From Streptomyces mayonensis (GTDB lineage: Bacteria > Actinomycetota > Actinomycetes > Streptomycetales > Streptomycetaceae), in contig NZ_JACBYP010000007.1 in NCBI RefSeq assembly GCF_018982965.1, positions 61,995 through 125,994 of the forward strand: DNA of 64,000 nt, read 5' to 3'. Below, one piece after another: positions 51,007 to 59,163 of this stretch. Position numbers and translations under genes: made by a program. The notes under the pieces are model-generated. The model saw only the letters and a program-made list of their open reading frames with translations. It was not told the origin of the DNA and searched no databases. How positions within the stretch are numbered: position 1 is the first letter of the stretch; the number at the start of each line of letters is the position of its first letter.

Positions 51007-52206
51007 TCAGATGACGTGCTCGGCACGCAGCCGGTCGATGGCGGCCGAGCCGTATCCCAGCCCGCTCAGGACGCCGGCGGTGTGTTCGCCCGCCGCGGGC
51101 ACGGCGCCCATGCGCGGAAGGACGCCGGCCAGATCGGCCGGGGGCAGCAGAGCGGGCACGGTCACTCCGCCGGGGAGCCGCACATCCCGCCAGCGGTCAC
51201 GTTCTTCCAGTACGGGATGGGCCAGGAGGTCCTCGATGTCGTTGACGCCGGCATTGGCGATGCCCGTCCGGTCCAGGAGTTCCATGGCTTCCGCGCTGCT
51301 CAGCTCGGTGAAGCGGGCGGCCAGGATCGCGTTCAGTTCCGCCCGGTGAGCCACCCGGTCGGACGTGGAGGCGAAGCGCTCGTCCGCGACCAGCTCGGGG
51401 CGGTGCAGGAAGCGCTCGCACAGCGCAGCCCACTCGCGCTCGTTCTGGACGCTGAGCAGTACGTCCTTGCCGTCGGCAGCCGTGTAGGCGCCGTAGGGGG
51501 CGATGGTGGCGTGTTGCGTGCCGACGCGGGGAGGCTGGGTGCCGCCGAAGCGGGTGTAGTAGGCGGGCTGGCTGACCCACTCGGCCAGTGCTTCGAACAA
51601 CGACACCTCGACCGCTCCCGCGACCCCTGTGGTCGCTCGCTTGAGCAGGGCGGCGAGGATGCCCGAGTAGGCGTACATGCCGGCGGCGATGTCGGCGATC
51701 GACACCCCGACCCGGGCGGAGCCGTGTTCGTTCCCGGTGAGCGAGACCAGGCCCGTCTGGCACTGCACCAGCATGTCGTAGGCCTTGCGGTCGGCCCACG
51801 GACCGCTGGTTCCGTAACCGGAGACCGAGCAGGGGATGAGCGAGGGGAAGCGCTCGGCCAGGTCCTGGACGCCCAGGCCCATCCGGCCGGCCGCGCCGGG
51901 AGCGAGGTTCTGCACGAACACGTCTGCTTCCGCGAGCAGCTGCTCCAGGATCTCCCGGCCCGCGTCCGATTTGAGGTCCAGCGTCACGGATTCCTTGGAC
52001 CGGTTGAGCCATACGAAGTAGCTGGACTCGCCGTGCACCGCGGTGTCGTAGCGGCGAGCGAAGTCACCACCGCCCGGCCGCTCCACCTTGATGACGCGGG
52101 CGCCGAGGTCGGCCAGTTGGCGGGTGGCGAACGGAGCGGCCACCGCCTGCTCGATGCTGACGACGGTGATGCCGCTCAGCGGCAGGTCTTCGGGGTGCTC
52201 GGTCAT
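51007..52206 (-). CDS. Class III (CaiB/BaiF) CoA-transferase
   Basis: A 399-residue family III CoA-transferase. It shows LSGITVVSIEQAVAAPFATR, LGARVIKVERPGGGDFARRY, SYFVWLNRSKESVTLDLKSD, DVFVQNLAPGAAGRMGLG and ARVGVSIADIAAGMYAYSGI, which includes the catalytic Asp. The longer frame to 52251 lacks family sequence; ATG 52206 is the natural start. Members move CoA between dicarboxylic acids, including the mesaconyl-C1/C4-CoA transferase of the 3-hydroxypropionate cycle. The neighbouring hydratase and lyase make a mesaconate/itaconate/citramalate-type substrate attractive. Confidence 0.93.
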   Translation of the reverse strand: MTEHPEDLPLSGITVVSIEQAVAAPFATRQLADLGARVIKVERPGGGDFARRYDTAVHGESSYFVWLNRSKESVTLDLKSDAGREILEQLLAEADVFVQNLAPGAAGRMGLGVQDLAERFPSLIPCSVSGYGTSGPWADRKAYDMLVQCQTGLVSLTGNEHGSARVGVSIADIAAGMYAYSGILAALLKRATTGVAGAVEVSLFEALAEWVSQPAYYTRFGGTQPPRVGTQHATIAPYGAYTAADGKDVLLSVQNEREWAALCERFLHRPELVADERFASTSDRVAHRAELNAILAARFTELSSAEAMELLDRTGIANAGVNDIEDLLAHPVLEERDRWRDVRLPGGVTVPALLPPADLAGVLPRMGAVPAAGEHTAGVLSGLGYGSAAIDRLRAEHVI

Positions 52207-52294
52207 GAGTGACTCCAAGAAGGTGCAATCCCTGCATCGAACTTCCATCATGAATACTCATGAGCCGGCAAAGGAAATAGCAATCACTGATGGG

Positions 52295-52310
52295 CCCATG
52301 CAGGCATGGG
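52295..52310. promoter_or_regulatory. Palindromic candidate operator for the divergent LysR
   Basis: CCCATG-cagg-CATGGG is a perfect 6-4-6 inverted repeat lying between the CoA-transferase start (52206) and LysR start (52335). It is close enough to both promoters to be the regulator's site. Confidence 0.45.
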
Positions 52311-52334
52311 ATACCCGTCCGAAAGGCAGGCGTC

Positions 52335-53285
52335 ATGGACGTCAAGCAGCTCAAGGCGATCGTCACGGTGGCCGAGGTCGGCAGCGTGACGCGGGCTGCG
52401 GAGCTGCTGCACCTGGTGCAGCCCGCCGTCACCCGGCAGATCCGCACCCTGGAGCAGGAGCTCGGCGTTCCACTCTTCGAGCGGACCTCGCAGGGTATGC
52501 GCCCCACCGTTGAGGGAGCCATCATGGTGGACCGCGCGAGGCGCGCGCTGGGTGAGCTGGAGCGAGCGCGCGCCGAGGTACGGCCGACCCCGGGCGTGGT
52601 GGCCGGCATCGTCACGGTCGGCCTGCTGGAGAGCACCAGCGATCTGCTCGCCGGGCCGCTGGTGTCGGCGGTCGCACGCCACCACCCCGGTGTTCAGCTA
52701 CGGCTGATGACCGCGTACTCAGGTCACCTGCAGCAGTGGCTCGACGACGGGGACCTCGATCTGACGCTGCTGTACAACCTGGACAGCACCCCCTCGCTCA
52801 GCGCCCGCCCTCTTGTGCGCGAGCGCCTGTGGGCCGTTGCTCCGGCCTCAGCCGGCCTGCGCGCCGACCGTCCCGTGCCGTTCGAGGAGGCGGCCCGGCA
52901 TCCGCTGGTGATGCCCACCTCGGGGCACGCACTGCGCAGTCTGATCGATGCGGCGGTGGTACGAGCGGGAGTTGCCCTGGACGTCGCCGTGCAGGGCAAC
53001 TCCATGCGCCTGCAGAAGCAACTCGTCCTCGCCGGGCGGGGCTGGACGGTGCTGCCCGGCCTGGGGATCGCCGAGGACGTCGCGCAGGGCACGATCAGTG
53101 CCGCACCGTTGAGTGAACCTGACGTGTGGCGTTCGATCGTCCTCGGCACACCGAGGTCCGGGCGCACACCGCCCGCGGTGGACGTCGTCGCGCGGGAGTT
53201 GGTCCGGCAGGTCGACCTGGCGGTGAGTCAGGGAAGATGGCCCTCCGCCATCCTGGAGACCGACGGTCCCGCAGAACGTGCCTGA
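52335..53285 (+). CDS. LysR-family regulator of the CoA-ester pathway
   Basis: A 316-residue LysR protein. The HTH reads AIVTVAEVGSVTRAAELLHL and VQPAVTRQIRTLEQELG; the effector domain begins at about residue 90. ATG 52335 (MDVKQLKAIV) is the standard family start; the frame upstream to 52290 is not conserved in look. It is divergent from CoA-transferase/acyl-CoA dehydrogenase and upstream of the hydratase/lyase pair, so it is well placed to switch on both arms in response to a pathway acid or CoA-ester. Confidence 0.94.
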   Translation: MDVKQLKAIVTVAEVGSVTRAAELLHLVQPAVTRQIRTLEQELGVPLFERTSQGMRPTVEGAIMVDRARRALGELERARAEVRPTPGVVAGIVTVGLLESTSDLLAGPLVSAVARHHPGVQLRLMTAYSGHLQQWLDDGDLDLTLLYNLDSTPSLSARPLVRERLWAVAPASAGLRADRPVPFEEAARHPLVMPTSGHALRSLIDAAVVRAGVALDVAVQGNSMRLQKQLVLAGRGWTVLPGLGIAEDVAQGTISAAPLSEPDVWRSIVLGTPRSGRTPPAVDVVARELVRQVDLAVSQGRWPSAILETDGPAERA

Positions 53286-53574
53286 CCCTTCCCACACCCG
53301 TTCTCCCGTGCCGGGCCGCCCTCGCTGCGCGCGACTCCCGGCGGGTGCGGGCCTTCCGTCCGACGCCCTTGTCGGCGCCGCCGACTGCCGGACCGGGCAC
53401 GGAGCACTGCCGGCCATGTCGGTACGGCATGGCCGCATCACAGGTTTCTATTGCCCAATCCGCCCCATCACAGTCAATGATGAGTGCGGGACAGCAGGTC
53501 CGCGCCACCTCCCCGCCCCGGCGTGGCTGCTTCCCCGCAACCGAACCGTTCTCATCCGCCCCTGGAGGTCGACG

Positions 53575-54462
53575 ATGCCCCCCGCTCCCAGTGACCTGTC
53601 CGGGACAGCCGCGCTCGACTCGTACCTGGAGTCATGGGCTCCTGCACCGGTCGGGGACGAGGATCCGCTGCACGCCGGCCCGGTGGCGGCGCTGTCGGCC
53701 GTTCTCGACCTGCCCGGCAGTGCCGCGGAGGCGGGGGACCCGATACCGCCGATGTGGCACTGGCTGTACTTCCTGAACTGGCCGGCGCACGGCGAGCTCG
53801 GCGTCGACGGTCACCCGGTCCATGGGCGCTTCCTGCCGCCCCTGCCTGATCGGCAGCGCATGTGGGCCGGCGGCCGCTGCCAGATCACCGAACCGCTCCG
53901 CCTCGGTGAACCCGCCGAACGTGTCAGCAGCCTGCGCTCGGTCGCCTCCAAGCACGGACGCACCGGGGCACTCCTCTTCGTCACCGAGCGTCGTGAGTTC
54001 CGGCAAGGCGGCCGTACCTGTCTCGTCGAAGAACAGGACATCGTCTACCGGTCGGGGCGCGGCCCGGCACAGCGCCACGGCGAACTCGGCGATTCGGATC
54101 TTCCCCGGACCGACTCGCCCTGGCAGCTTCCCCTCCGCCCCGACCCGACACTGCTGTTCCGCTTCAGTGCCCTGACGGCGAATGCACACCGCATTCACTA
54201 CGACGCTCCGTACTGCTGGGACGACGAGGGCTACCCCGGCCTCGTCGTCCACGGTCCCCTGCTCGTCCTGCTCATGCTCGAACTGCCTCGCCGCCACGCG
54301 CCGGGAAAGCACGTGCGCTCCCTGTCCTACCGGATCCGGCGACCAGTGTTCGCCGGTGAGTGCCTCTCGGCCTGCGGCACTCCGGCCGGAGGCGACGCCC
54401 GGCTGTCCATCGCCACCGGCCGGGAGGCGGAGCACGCCACGGCGGAGGTGACCTTCGGATGA
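53575..54462 (+). CDS. HTD2/mesaconyl-C4-CoA-hydratase-like MaoC-fold protein
   Basis: A 295-residue double-hotdog protein. The N-terminal FAS1-type dehydratase half has PPMWHWLYFLNWPAHGELG and HGRFLPPLP; the C-terminal MaoC half has FRFSALTANAHRIHYDAPYC and GLVVHGPLLVLLML, where D/H of AHRIHYD are catalytic. Mitochondrial HTD2-like and bacterial mesaconyl-C4-CoA hydratases look like this. GGAGGT at 53563-53568 sits 6 nt before ATG 53575, so the long frame from 53278 is ignored. It overlaps the lyase gene by 4 bp, pointing to hydration then cleavage of the same CoA-ester. The 289-bp gap after LysR shows no gene. Confidence 0.86.
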   Translation: MPPAPSDLSGTAALDSYLESWAPAPVGDEDPLHAGPVAALSAVLDLPGSAAEAGDPIPPMWHWLYFLNWPAHGELGVDGHPVHGRFLPPLPDRQRMWAGGRCQITEPLRLGEPAERVSSLRSVASKHGRTGALLFVTERREFRQGGRTCLVEEQDIVYRSGRGPAQRHGELGDSDLPRTDSPWQLPLRPDPTLLFRFSALTANAHRIHYDAPYCWDDEGYPGLVVHGPLLVLLMLELPRRHAPGKHVRSLSYRIRRPVFAGECLSACGTPAGGDARLSIATGREAEHATAEVTFG

Positions 54463-55286
54463 CCGCCCCGCGCAACCGCGTCGCCACAGCCAGAAGCCTG
54501 CTGTTCGTGCCGGGAGACCGGCCCGACCGTTTCGACAAGGCAGCCGCCTCCGGGGCCGACCTGGTCGTCATCGACCTCGAAGACGCCGTGGCCGCCGAGA
54601 ACAAGGAGCGCGCACGCGAGAGCGCCGCGGCCTGGCTGGCACTCGGCAACCGGGCTGCCGTGCGCATCAACGCACCGGGAACACCGTGGTCGGAAGCGGA
54701 CCTCGCGATGGCTGCCGAACACGGCAGCCCGCTCGTGGTGCCCAAAGCCGAAGACCCGGTCGTCCTTGCGGAACTCGCCGCCCGTACCGCCGGCCGGTGC
54801 GACCTCGTCGCACTCGTCGAGACGGCTCTCGGAGTGGAGCGCGCCCACGAGGTCTGTGCCACCTCCGGCGTGGTGCGAGCCGCCTTCGGCAACGTTGACC
54901 TGGCGGCACAGCTCGGCGTTGCCCATGATGACCACACGGCACTGGCCCACGCCCGCCGGCGGCTGGTCGTCGCCTCAGCCGCAGCGGGGATCGCTCCACC
55001 GGTCGAGGGGGTCACCACCGCCGTACGCGACACCGGCGTGCTGCGCGCCGACATCGCCCACGGACGACGGCTGGGCTTTACCGGCAAACTCTGCATTCAT
55101 CCCGACCAACTTCCAGCCGTAGCAGAAGGGTTCGCGCCTTCAGCGCGGGAACTGCAGTGGGCACGCTCGGTCCTGGGCGCGGGAGAGTCCGTCACCACGA
55201 TGGACGGCCACATGATCGACAAGCCGATGCTGGAACGAGCGCGGCGCATTCTGGCGGCGCCCCATGCACCGCACACCGAAACCTGA
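54459..55286 (+). CDS. CitE-like CoA-ester lyase (citramalyl/malyl-CoA type)
   Basis: A 275-residue HpcH/HpaI-CitE family TIM-barrel lyase. SLLFVPGDRPDRFDKAAASG and DLVVIDLEDAVAAENKERAR are the hallmark start, RINAPGTPWSEADL carries the CoA-binding Arg, and VALVETALGVERAHEVC and GNVDLAAQLGVAHDD the metal-binding Glu and Asp. GFTGKLCIHPDQLPAV is the final conserved block. It starts at ATG 54459, overlapping the hydratase stop. Product options are pyruvate plus acetyl-CoA (citramalyl-CoA), or glyoxylate plus acetyl- or propionyl-CoA ((methyl)malyl-CoA). Confidence 0.92.
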   Translation: MTAPRNRVATARSLLFVPGDRPDRFDKAAASGADLVVIDLEDAVAAENKERARESAAAWLALGNRAAVRINAPGTPWSEADLAMAAEHGSPLVVPKAEDPVVLAELAARTAGRCDLVALVETALGVERAHEVCATSGVVRAAFGNVDLAAQLGVAHDDHTALAHARRRLVVASAAAGIAPPVEGVTTAVRDTGVLRADIAHGRRLGFTGKLCIHPDQLPAVAEGFAPSARELQWARSVLGAGESVTTMDGHMIDKPMLERARRILAAPHAPHTET

Positions 55287-55310
55287 CACCCTCGAGGTCC
55301 AGTCCAACTG

Positions 55311-55343
55311 TGCCGCAATGTGGCATGGTTGTGCGCAATGTGG
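55311..55343. promoter_or_regulatory. Direct-repeat/palindrome operator before the IclR gene
   Basis: The 10-mer CGCAATGTGG occurs at 55314 and 55334, exactly 20 bp (two helical turns) apart. The first copy sits in the imperfect palindrome TGCCGCAATGTGGCA (55311-55325, 12 of 15 symmetric). It lies about 80-110 bp before the IclR start. Confidence 0.55.
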
Positions 55344-55423
55344 TACGGTCACTTCTTGTGCGCAGAGGGGATTCGGCCGATGAAACGGCCAGGCAAGAGG
55401 GACCGAACGGCGGCACTCGCTCG

Positions 55424-56170
55424 ATGAACAGCGTGCTGAACACGCTGCGTGTCTTCGAAGAGGTCGCCATGCGGCAGCCGATCGGCGTGTCGGAGCTGTC
55501 CCGTCTGACGCGCATCCCGAAGAGCTCCGTACAGCGGAGCCTGGTGACCCTCCGGCAGGCCGGCTGGCTCAGAGTGGTGGAACCCGAGCATACGCGGTGG
55601 GGTCTGACCATGAAAGCGCTCGTCCTCGGGCTGCGCGGTACCGGTGAGCACGACCTGCGGGAACTGACGGGGCCGGTTGTCAAGCGCCTTGCCGCCGAGA
55701 CGAACGAAACCGTCCTGCTCGGTCTGCGCGACGGCGACGACTTGCTCATCATCGCGAGAGAAGACAGTACGCAGCTCGTCCGGGTCTTCATGGACCTTGG
55801 TACGCGTGTTCCGCTTCGTGCCAGTTCGGGAGGCGTTGCGATCATTTCGCGGCTCGAAGCGGACGAAATCGATCAATTGCTTGAGTATGAACTTGCCCGG
55901 TTCGCCGACACGCCCATGCCGACCTCCGGAGAACTGCGAAAAGAGATCGCTCGGACCGCTGAGCGGGGATATGCGCTGGACATGTCGTCGTGGTACCGCC
56001 CGCACGTCTCCTCCATCGGTGCGGCAGTCACGAACTCCGCGGGACGACCTGTCGCGGCAGTCACACTGGCCGTTCCGGACATGCGTTACGGCCGCTCGCA
56101 GGAGAAGAAGTTCGCGCAGCTGGTCGTCACGGCAGCGGACGAGATCAGTCGTCTGATCTCGTCCGGCTGA
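55424..56170 (+). CDS. IclR-family transcriptional regulator
   Basis: A 248-residue IclR protein, the usual length when started at ATG 55424 (MNSVLNTLRVFEEVAMRQPI). The N-terminal winged HTH is GVSELSRLTRIPKSSVQRSL and the C-terminal GAF-like effector domain contains TNETVLLGLRDGDDLLIIAR, RVPLRASSGGVAIIS and YALDMSSWYRPHVSSIGAAV. In-frame starts further upstream (for example 55325) would run through the operator repeats and are less likely. Codon third positions are slightly less GC-rich than in neighbours. It probably controls the CoA-ester cluster or the convergent hydrolase. Confidence 0.92.
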   Translation: MNSVLNTLRVFEEVAMRQPIGVSELSRLTRIPKSSVQRSLVTLRQAGWLRVVEPEHTRWGLTMKALVLGLRGTGEHDLRELTGPVVKRLAAETNETVLLGLRDGDDLLIIAREDSTQLVRVFMDLGTRVPLRASSGGVAIISRLEADEIDQLLEYELARFADTPMPTSGELRKEIARTAERGYALDMSSWYRPHVSSIGAAVTNSAGRPVAAVTLAVPDMRYGRSQEKKFAQLVVTAADEISRLISSG

Positions 56171-56261
56171 GCGGGCAGGGCGGAAACCGCTTCCGCATAC
56201 GGGTTGTCGGAAGTCGCGGCCTTTCCTCGCCCACGCAGACAACGGCGGCTCCCGGAGTCGT

Positions 56262-57056
56262 CTAGGCGCTCATGATGCCGGCGATGAGCCGGGCCGTCTC
56301 TTCGGGTGATTCCCTGTGGAAATGATGACTCCCCAGCTCTGTGAGCACGATGTCGACGCGGTCTGCGAGCCGGTCGAGAGCCTCTTGTGTGGCCAGGTCT
56401 CGCACTGCCAACACCGTGATCGGCTGCTTCACCGCTTCCAGGGCTTCTTCCATGTCCCATGCGACCAGGCCCTCGAAGGCGCGCGTGCCGGCCGGTTGCC
56501 GCACGGTCACCATTTTCTCGAAGTACGAGCTCTTGAGAGCCGGATCGGTGCCCGTCGGCGAGCCCGACTCGACCATGTTCCGCACCGTCCCGACGAAGTC
56601 GTCACGAACGGCCCGCACCATCTCTTCGGCCTGCTGTCGCTCCAGAGTCCCGAACAGGAACAGATAGTGCAGCGCGTCGAGGGCGATGATGCGACCGACC
56701 GTGTCGGGAAGCAGCCGGCCGACTTCGACGGCGACTGCGCCGCCGAGGGAATGGCCCACCACGGTGCACTCGCCTACTGATTCGGCCTCGACCACCGCGG
56801 CGACGTCGCGAGCGAACTCCGCCATCGTCCAGACGTCCCGCGCCGAGTGGGACTCGCCGTGCTCGGCGAGGTCGACGGCGATCACCCGGTGGCCATCGGG
56901 GAGGCGGCCGGTCAACTCGTCGTAGTCCCTGCGGTCGCAGGCCCACCCGTGGATGAGGACCACGGTCGGCCCGTCTGCCGGACCGCTGACCGTGTATCGA
57001 ATGATCGTGTCCTCCGCGCGCCCGACCTCGCGGTCCTCCGTGGTTCTTGTCGCCAT
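56262..57056 (-). CDS. Alpha/beta-hydrolase
   Basis: A 264-residue serine hydrolase. The oxyanion motif is VLIHGWACDRRDYDELTGRL, the nucleophile motif VVGHSLGGAVAVEVGRLLPD and the catalytic His GSHHFHRESPEETARLI. ATG 57056 has AGGAGC upstream; the longer frame to 57107 begins inside the operator-like sequence. Substrate class (ester, lactone, C-C bond) cannot be told. It is convergent with the IclR gene and has its own inverted-repeat element upstream that resembles the IclR-site vocabulary (cgcaat). Confidence 0.9.
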   Translation of the reverse strand: MATRTTEDREVGRAEDTIIRYTVSGPADGPTVVLIHGWACDRRDYDELTGRLPDGHRVIAVDLAEHGESHSARDVWTMAEFARDVAAVVEAESVGECTVVGHSLGGAVAVEVGRLLPDTVGRIIALDALHYLFLFGTLERQQAEEMVRAVRDDFVGTVRNMVESGSPTGTDPALKSSYFEKMVTVRQPAGTRAFEGLVAWDMEEALEAVKQPITVLAVRDLATQEALDRLADRVDIVLTELGSHHFHRESPEETARLIAGIMSA

Positions 57057-57083
57057 CTGGCTGCTCCTGTGCCGCGATCCGGT

Positions 57084-57113
57084 ATAGCGTGTCACGCAAT
57101 AGCACAACGCTAT
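57084..57113. promoter_or_regulatory. Inverted repeat upstream of the hydrolase
   Basis: ATAGCG at 57084-57089 and CGCTAT at 57108-57113 flank an 18-bp spacer containing acgcaata. The element lies 28-57 bp before the hydrolase start and may be the site of the neighbouring IclR protein. Confidence 0.45.
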
Positions 57114-57380
57114 GCGTGCTCTCCGGACCCTGTCAATGAACCGCTGTCATCCTGTGCTGCTCGAGTGGAAGGCCTGGTCAGCCCATTGACGACAGGACGG
57201 GCGCCTCGTCGTCGGCGGGGTGCTCCCCTCCGGGCCCCGGGAACCCAGGAGGCCCTGCGTGGCTGGGCCCGCGAGGACGAAGCGGAGTGGAACGCGGGCG
57301 AACGAGATCGCCGCCGGCGAGCGGATGGACCCGGGGGCGCGCTGAACGCTCGGCAGCTCCGAACGCGGGCCCGCGAATCC

Positions 57381-57495
57381 CGTACGTCGGCAGAGGCAGG
57401 CCCTGGCGGTCGACGACGAGGCGGATCTTCGAACCCTCTTGCCGCGGTCGGTCCGATTCGGTCCCGTCGGCTGCCCCCTTCGAGGGCCCGGACAC
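57381..57495 (-). pseudogene. IS5-family-like transposase remnant
   Basis: A minus-strand segment reads DGTESDRPRQEGSKIRLVVD followed by RQGLPLPTYG. It resembles the DDE-region entry of IS5-group transposases (TGPNPTDRxKxGSKxHxxxDxxGLPL). After it the frame turns into unrelated Pro/Gly-rich sequence without the downstream GNxxD motif, and no full transposase or terminal repeats are present. I read it as a decayed insertion in the 473-bp gap between the hydrolase and P450 genes. Confidence 0.5.
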
Positions 57496-57529
57496 CTACC
57501 GAAACGGCGTCTGACTCGGTCCTCCTGGT

Positions 57530-58735
57530 TCACGCGTCCCACGTGACCGGAAGGCTCTTCACCCCGTGGATGTCGGACAGCTCCGTGCGCATGACGATGT
57601 CCCCGGCCGGGACCGCGAGCCGCAGCGAGGGGAAGCGGCCGATCAGCGCGGGGAAACCGACGCGCATCTCGACACGCGCCAGTTGCTGGCCCAGACACTG
57701 GTGGATGCCGTGCCCGAAGGCCACATGCCCGCCGTCCTGCCGCCGGAAGTCGAGCACGTGCGGGTCGGTGAAACGCTCGGGGTCCCGGTTCGCGGTGTTG
57801 TAGGACAGGATGAGCGACGAGCCGGCCCTGACGGTACGGCCGCCGAGGCGGACGTCCTCCAGTGCCGTCCGCATGAAGGTCTTGCCGACGCTGAGATAGC
57901 GCAGCAGCTCCTCCACGGCCCGGTCGATGAGCCCGGGTTCGGCGCGGAGCGCGGCGAGCTGCTCGGGGTGGCGCAGCAGTGCGAAGGTGCCGAGCGCCAG
58001 CATGTTCGCCGTGGTGTCGAGGCCGGCCGCGAGCAGCACCAGGGCCATGCCCTGCAGCTCCTCGTCCGTGAGGTCGCTGTCGGTCAGCTCGCTGAGCACG
58101 TCGTCGGTGGGCTGCGCGCGTTTGGCGGCCACCAGCTCGCCCAGGCGGTCCCGGGTCGCGGTGTAGGCGGCGGCCGCGTCCTCGTCCTGCGCCTCGGCGT
58201 CCATGAACGACTCGAACTGCGCCTGGAAGGAGGGCCGGTCGGCGGCGGGAACGCCCAGCAGCTCGCAGATCACCATGGCCGGGACGGGCTTGGCGAACGC
58301 GCTCACGAGATCCGCGGGAGGGCCCGACTCCTCCATCGCGTCCAGGTGCTCGGCGGTGATCTGCTCCACGCGCTCGGTGAGCAGCCGCATCCGGCGCACG
58401 GTGAACTTGCCCATCAGGGGCTTCCGGTAGCGGCTGTGCTCGGGGTCGTCCATGAGGAGGAACTCGCCCGGCGGCACCGGCGGCAGCTGCAACCCGCCGT
58501 AGTCGACGGTCGGATGGCGCATGTACTCCCGCCGCGAACTGAACCGCGGGTCCGACAGCACCGACTTGATCAGGTCGTATCCCGTGACCAGCCAGCCGAC
58601 GTGCCCGCCGGGGAAGGTGTAGCTGCTGAGCGGACCGTGCCGACGGGCTTCGAGCAGCTCCGCCGGGGGGTCGAAGGGGCAGCCCGGCCGCCGCGCGGCC
58701 GGCAGTGTGGAGACGGTGTGCAACGGGTCACCCAT
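57530..58735 (-). CDS. Cytochrome P450
   Basis: A 401-residue bacterial class I P450. The I-helix oxygen-activating motif is LLAAGLDTTANMLALGTFAL, the K-helix ExxR is VEELLRYLSV with later R, and the heme ligand loop is VAFGHGIHQCLGQQLARVEM (thiolate Cys near residue 351). PGCPFDPPAELLEARRHGPL is the common CYP105/107-like N-terminus. No ferredoxin gene is adjacent. It sits 0.4 kb from the amidinotransferase and 1.9 kb from the PKS start, divergently, so it may be a tailoring hydroxylase of that polyketide pathway. Confidence 0.94.
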   Translation of the reverse strand: MGDPLHTVSTLPAARRPGCPFDPPAELLEARRHGPLSSYTFPGGHVGWLVTGYDLIKSVLSDPRFSSRREYMRHPTVDYGGLQLPPVPPGEFLLMDDPEHSRYRKPLMGKFTVRRMRLLTERVEQITAEHLDAMEESGPPADLVSAFAKPVPAMVICELLGVPAADRPSFQAQFESFMDAEAQDEDAAAAYTATRDRLGELVAAKRAQPTDDVLSELTDSDLTDEELQGMALVLLAAGLDTTANMLALGTFALLRHPEQLAALRAEPGLIDRAVEELLRYLSVGKTFMRTALEDVRLGGRTVRAGSSLILSYNTANRDPERFTDPHVLDFRRQDGGHVAFGHGIHQCLGQQLARVEMRVGFPALIGRFPSLRLAVPAGDIVMRTELSDIHGVKSLPVTWDA

Positions 58736-59163
58736 GACCCTTCCTCATCTCGCGAGAGTACGAATTCGACAAGGCCCGAAAGGCGCGCCTGGCGGGGAAC
58801 GCTCGGCAACGTGGGGAATGTGCGGAAACAGCGGAGGCGGTGCCCGACGTCCGGCAGGTGCGACGGGAAGAAAGAACCGCACGCCTTTCTACCCGGCGGG
58901 CAGCAGACATGTCCACCCCGCCCCTTGCCCTTCTCCGACGCGGCCTCGGGGAATACGCCGCAACTCCGCACCACCTGCCGAATGCCTTTCGTACCGGGCG
59001 GCGGGTGAAGACGAAAGGGCAATCGGTGCCGTAACGGCGGAGCTCGCCGATGCCCGCAGGGGGCGGAGTCCGGTGAGGATGTCGAGTGCTCTGCGGAGTT
59101 CGCGACCGGCCTGCCCCCCGGCGGGAAACCGGCAGGCCCCCCGACGAGTAGGCGGTTCACTGC
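58736..59163. other. 428-bp divergent gap between P450 and amidinotransferase
   Basis: Probably holds the promoters of both genes. Short frames on both strands lack start signals or motifs. A hairpin GGCCTGCC (59106-59113) / GGCAGGCC (59129-59136) with a 15-nt loop lies 28 bp before the amidinotransferase ATG and could affect its translation. No regulator site is recognised. Confidence 0.45.

Noticed and set aside
58840..59034. 64-codon frame before the amidinotransferase
   Set aside because: No ribosome binding site, no motif, and weak third-position GC; treated as leader/promoter DNA.
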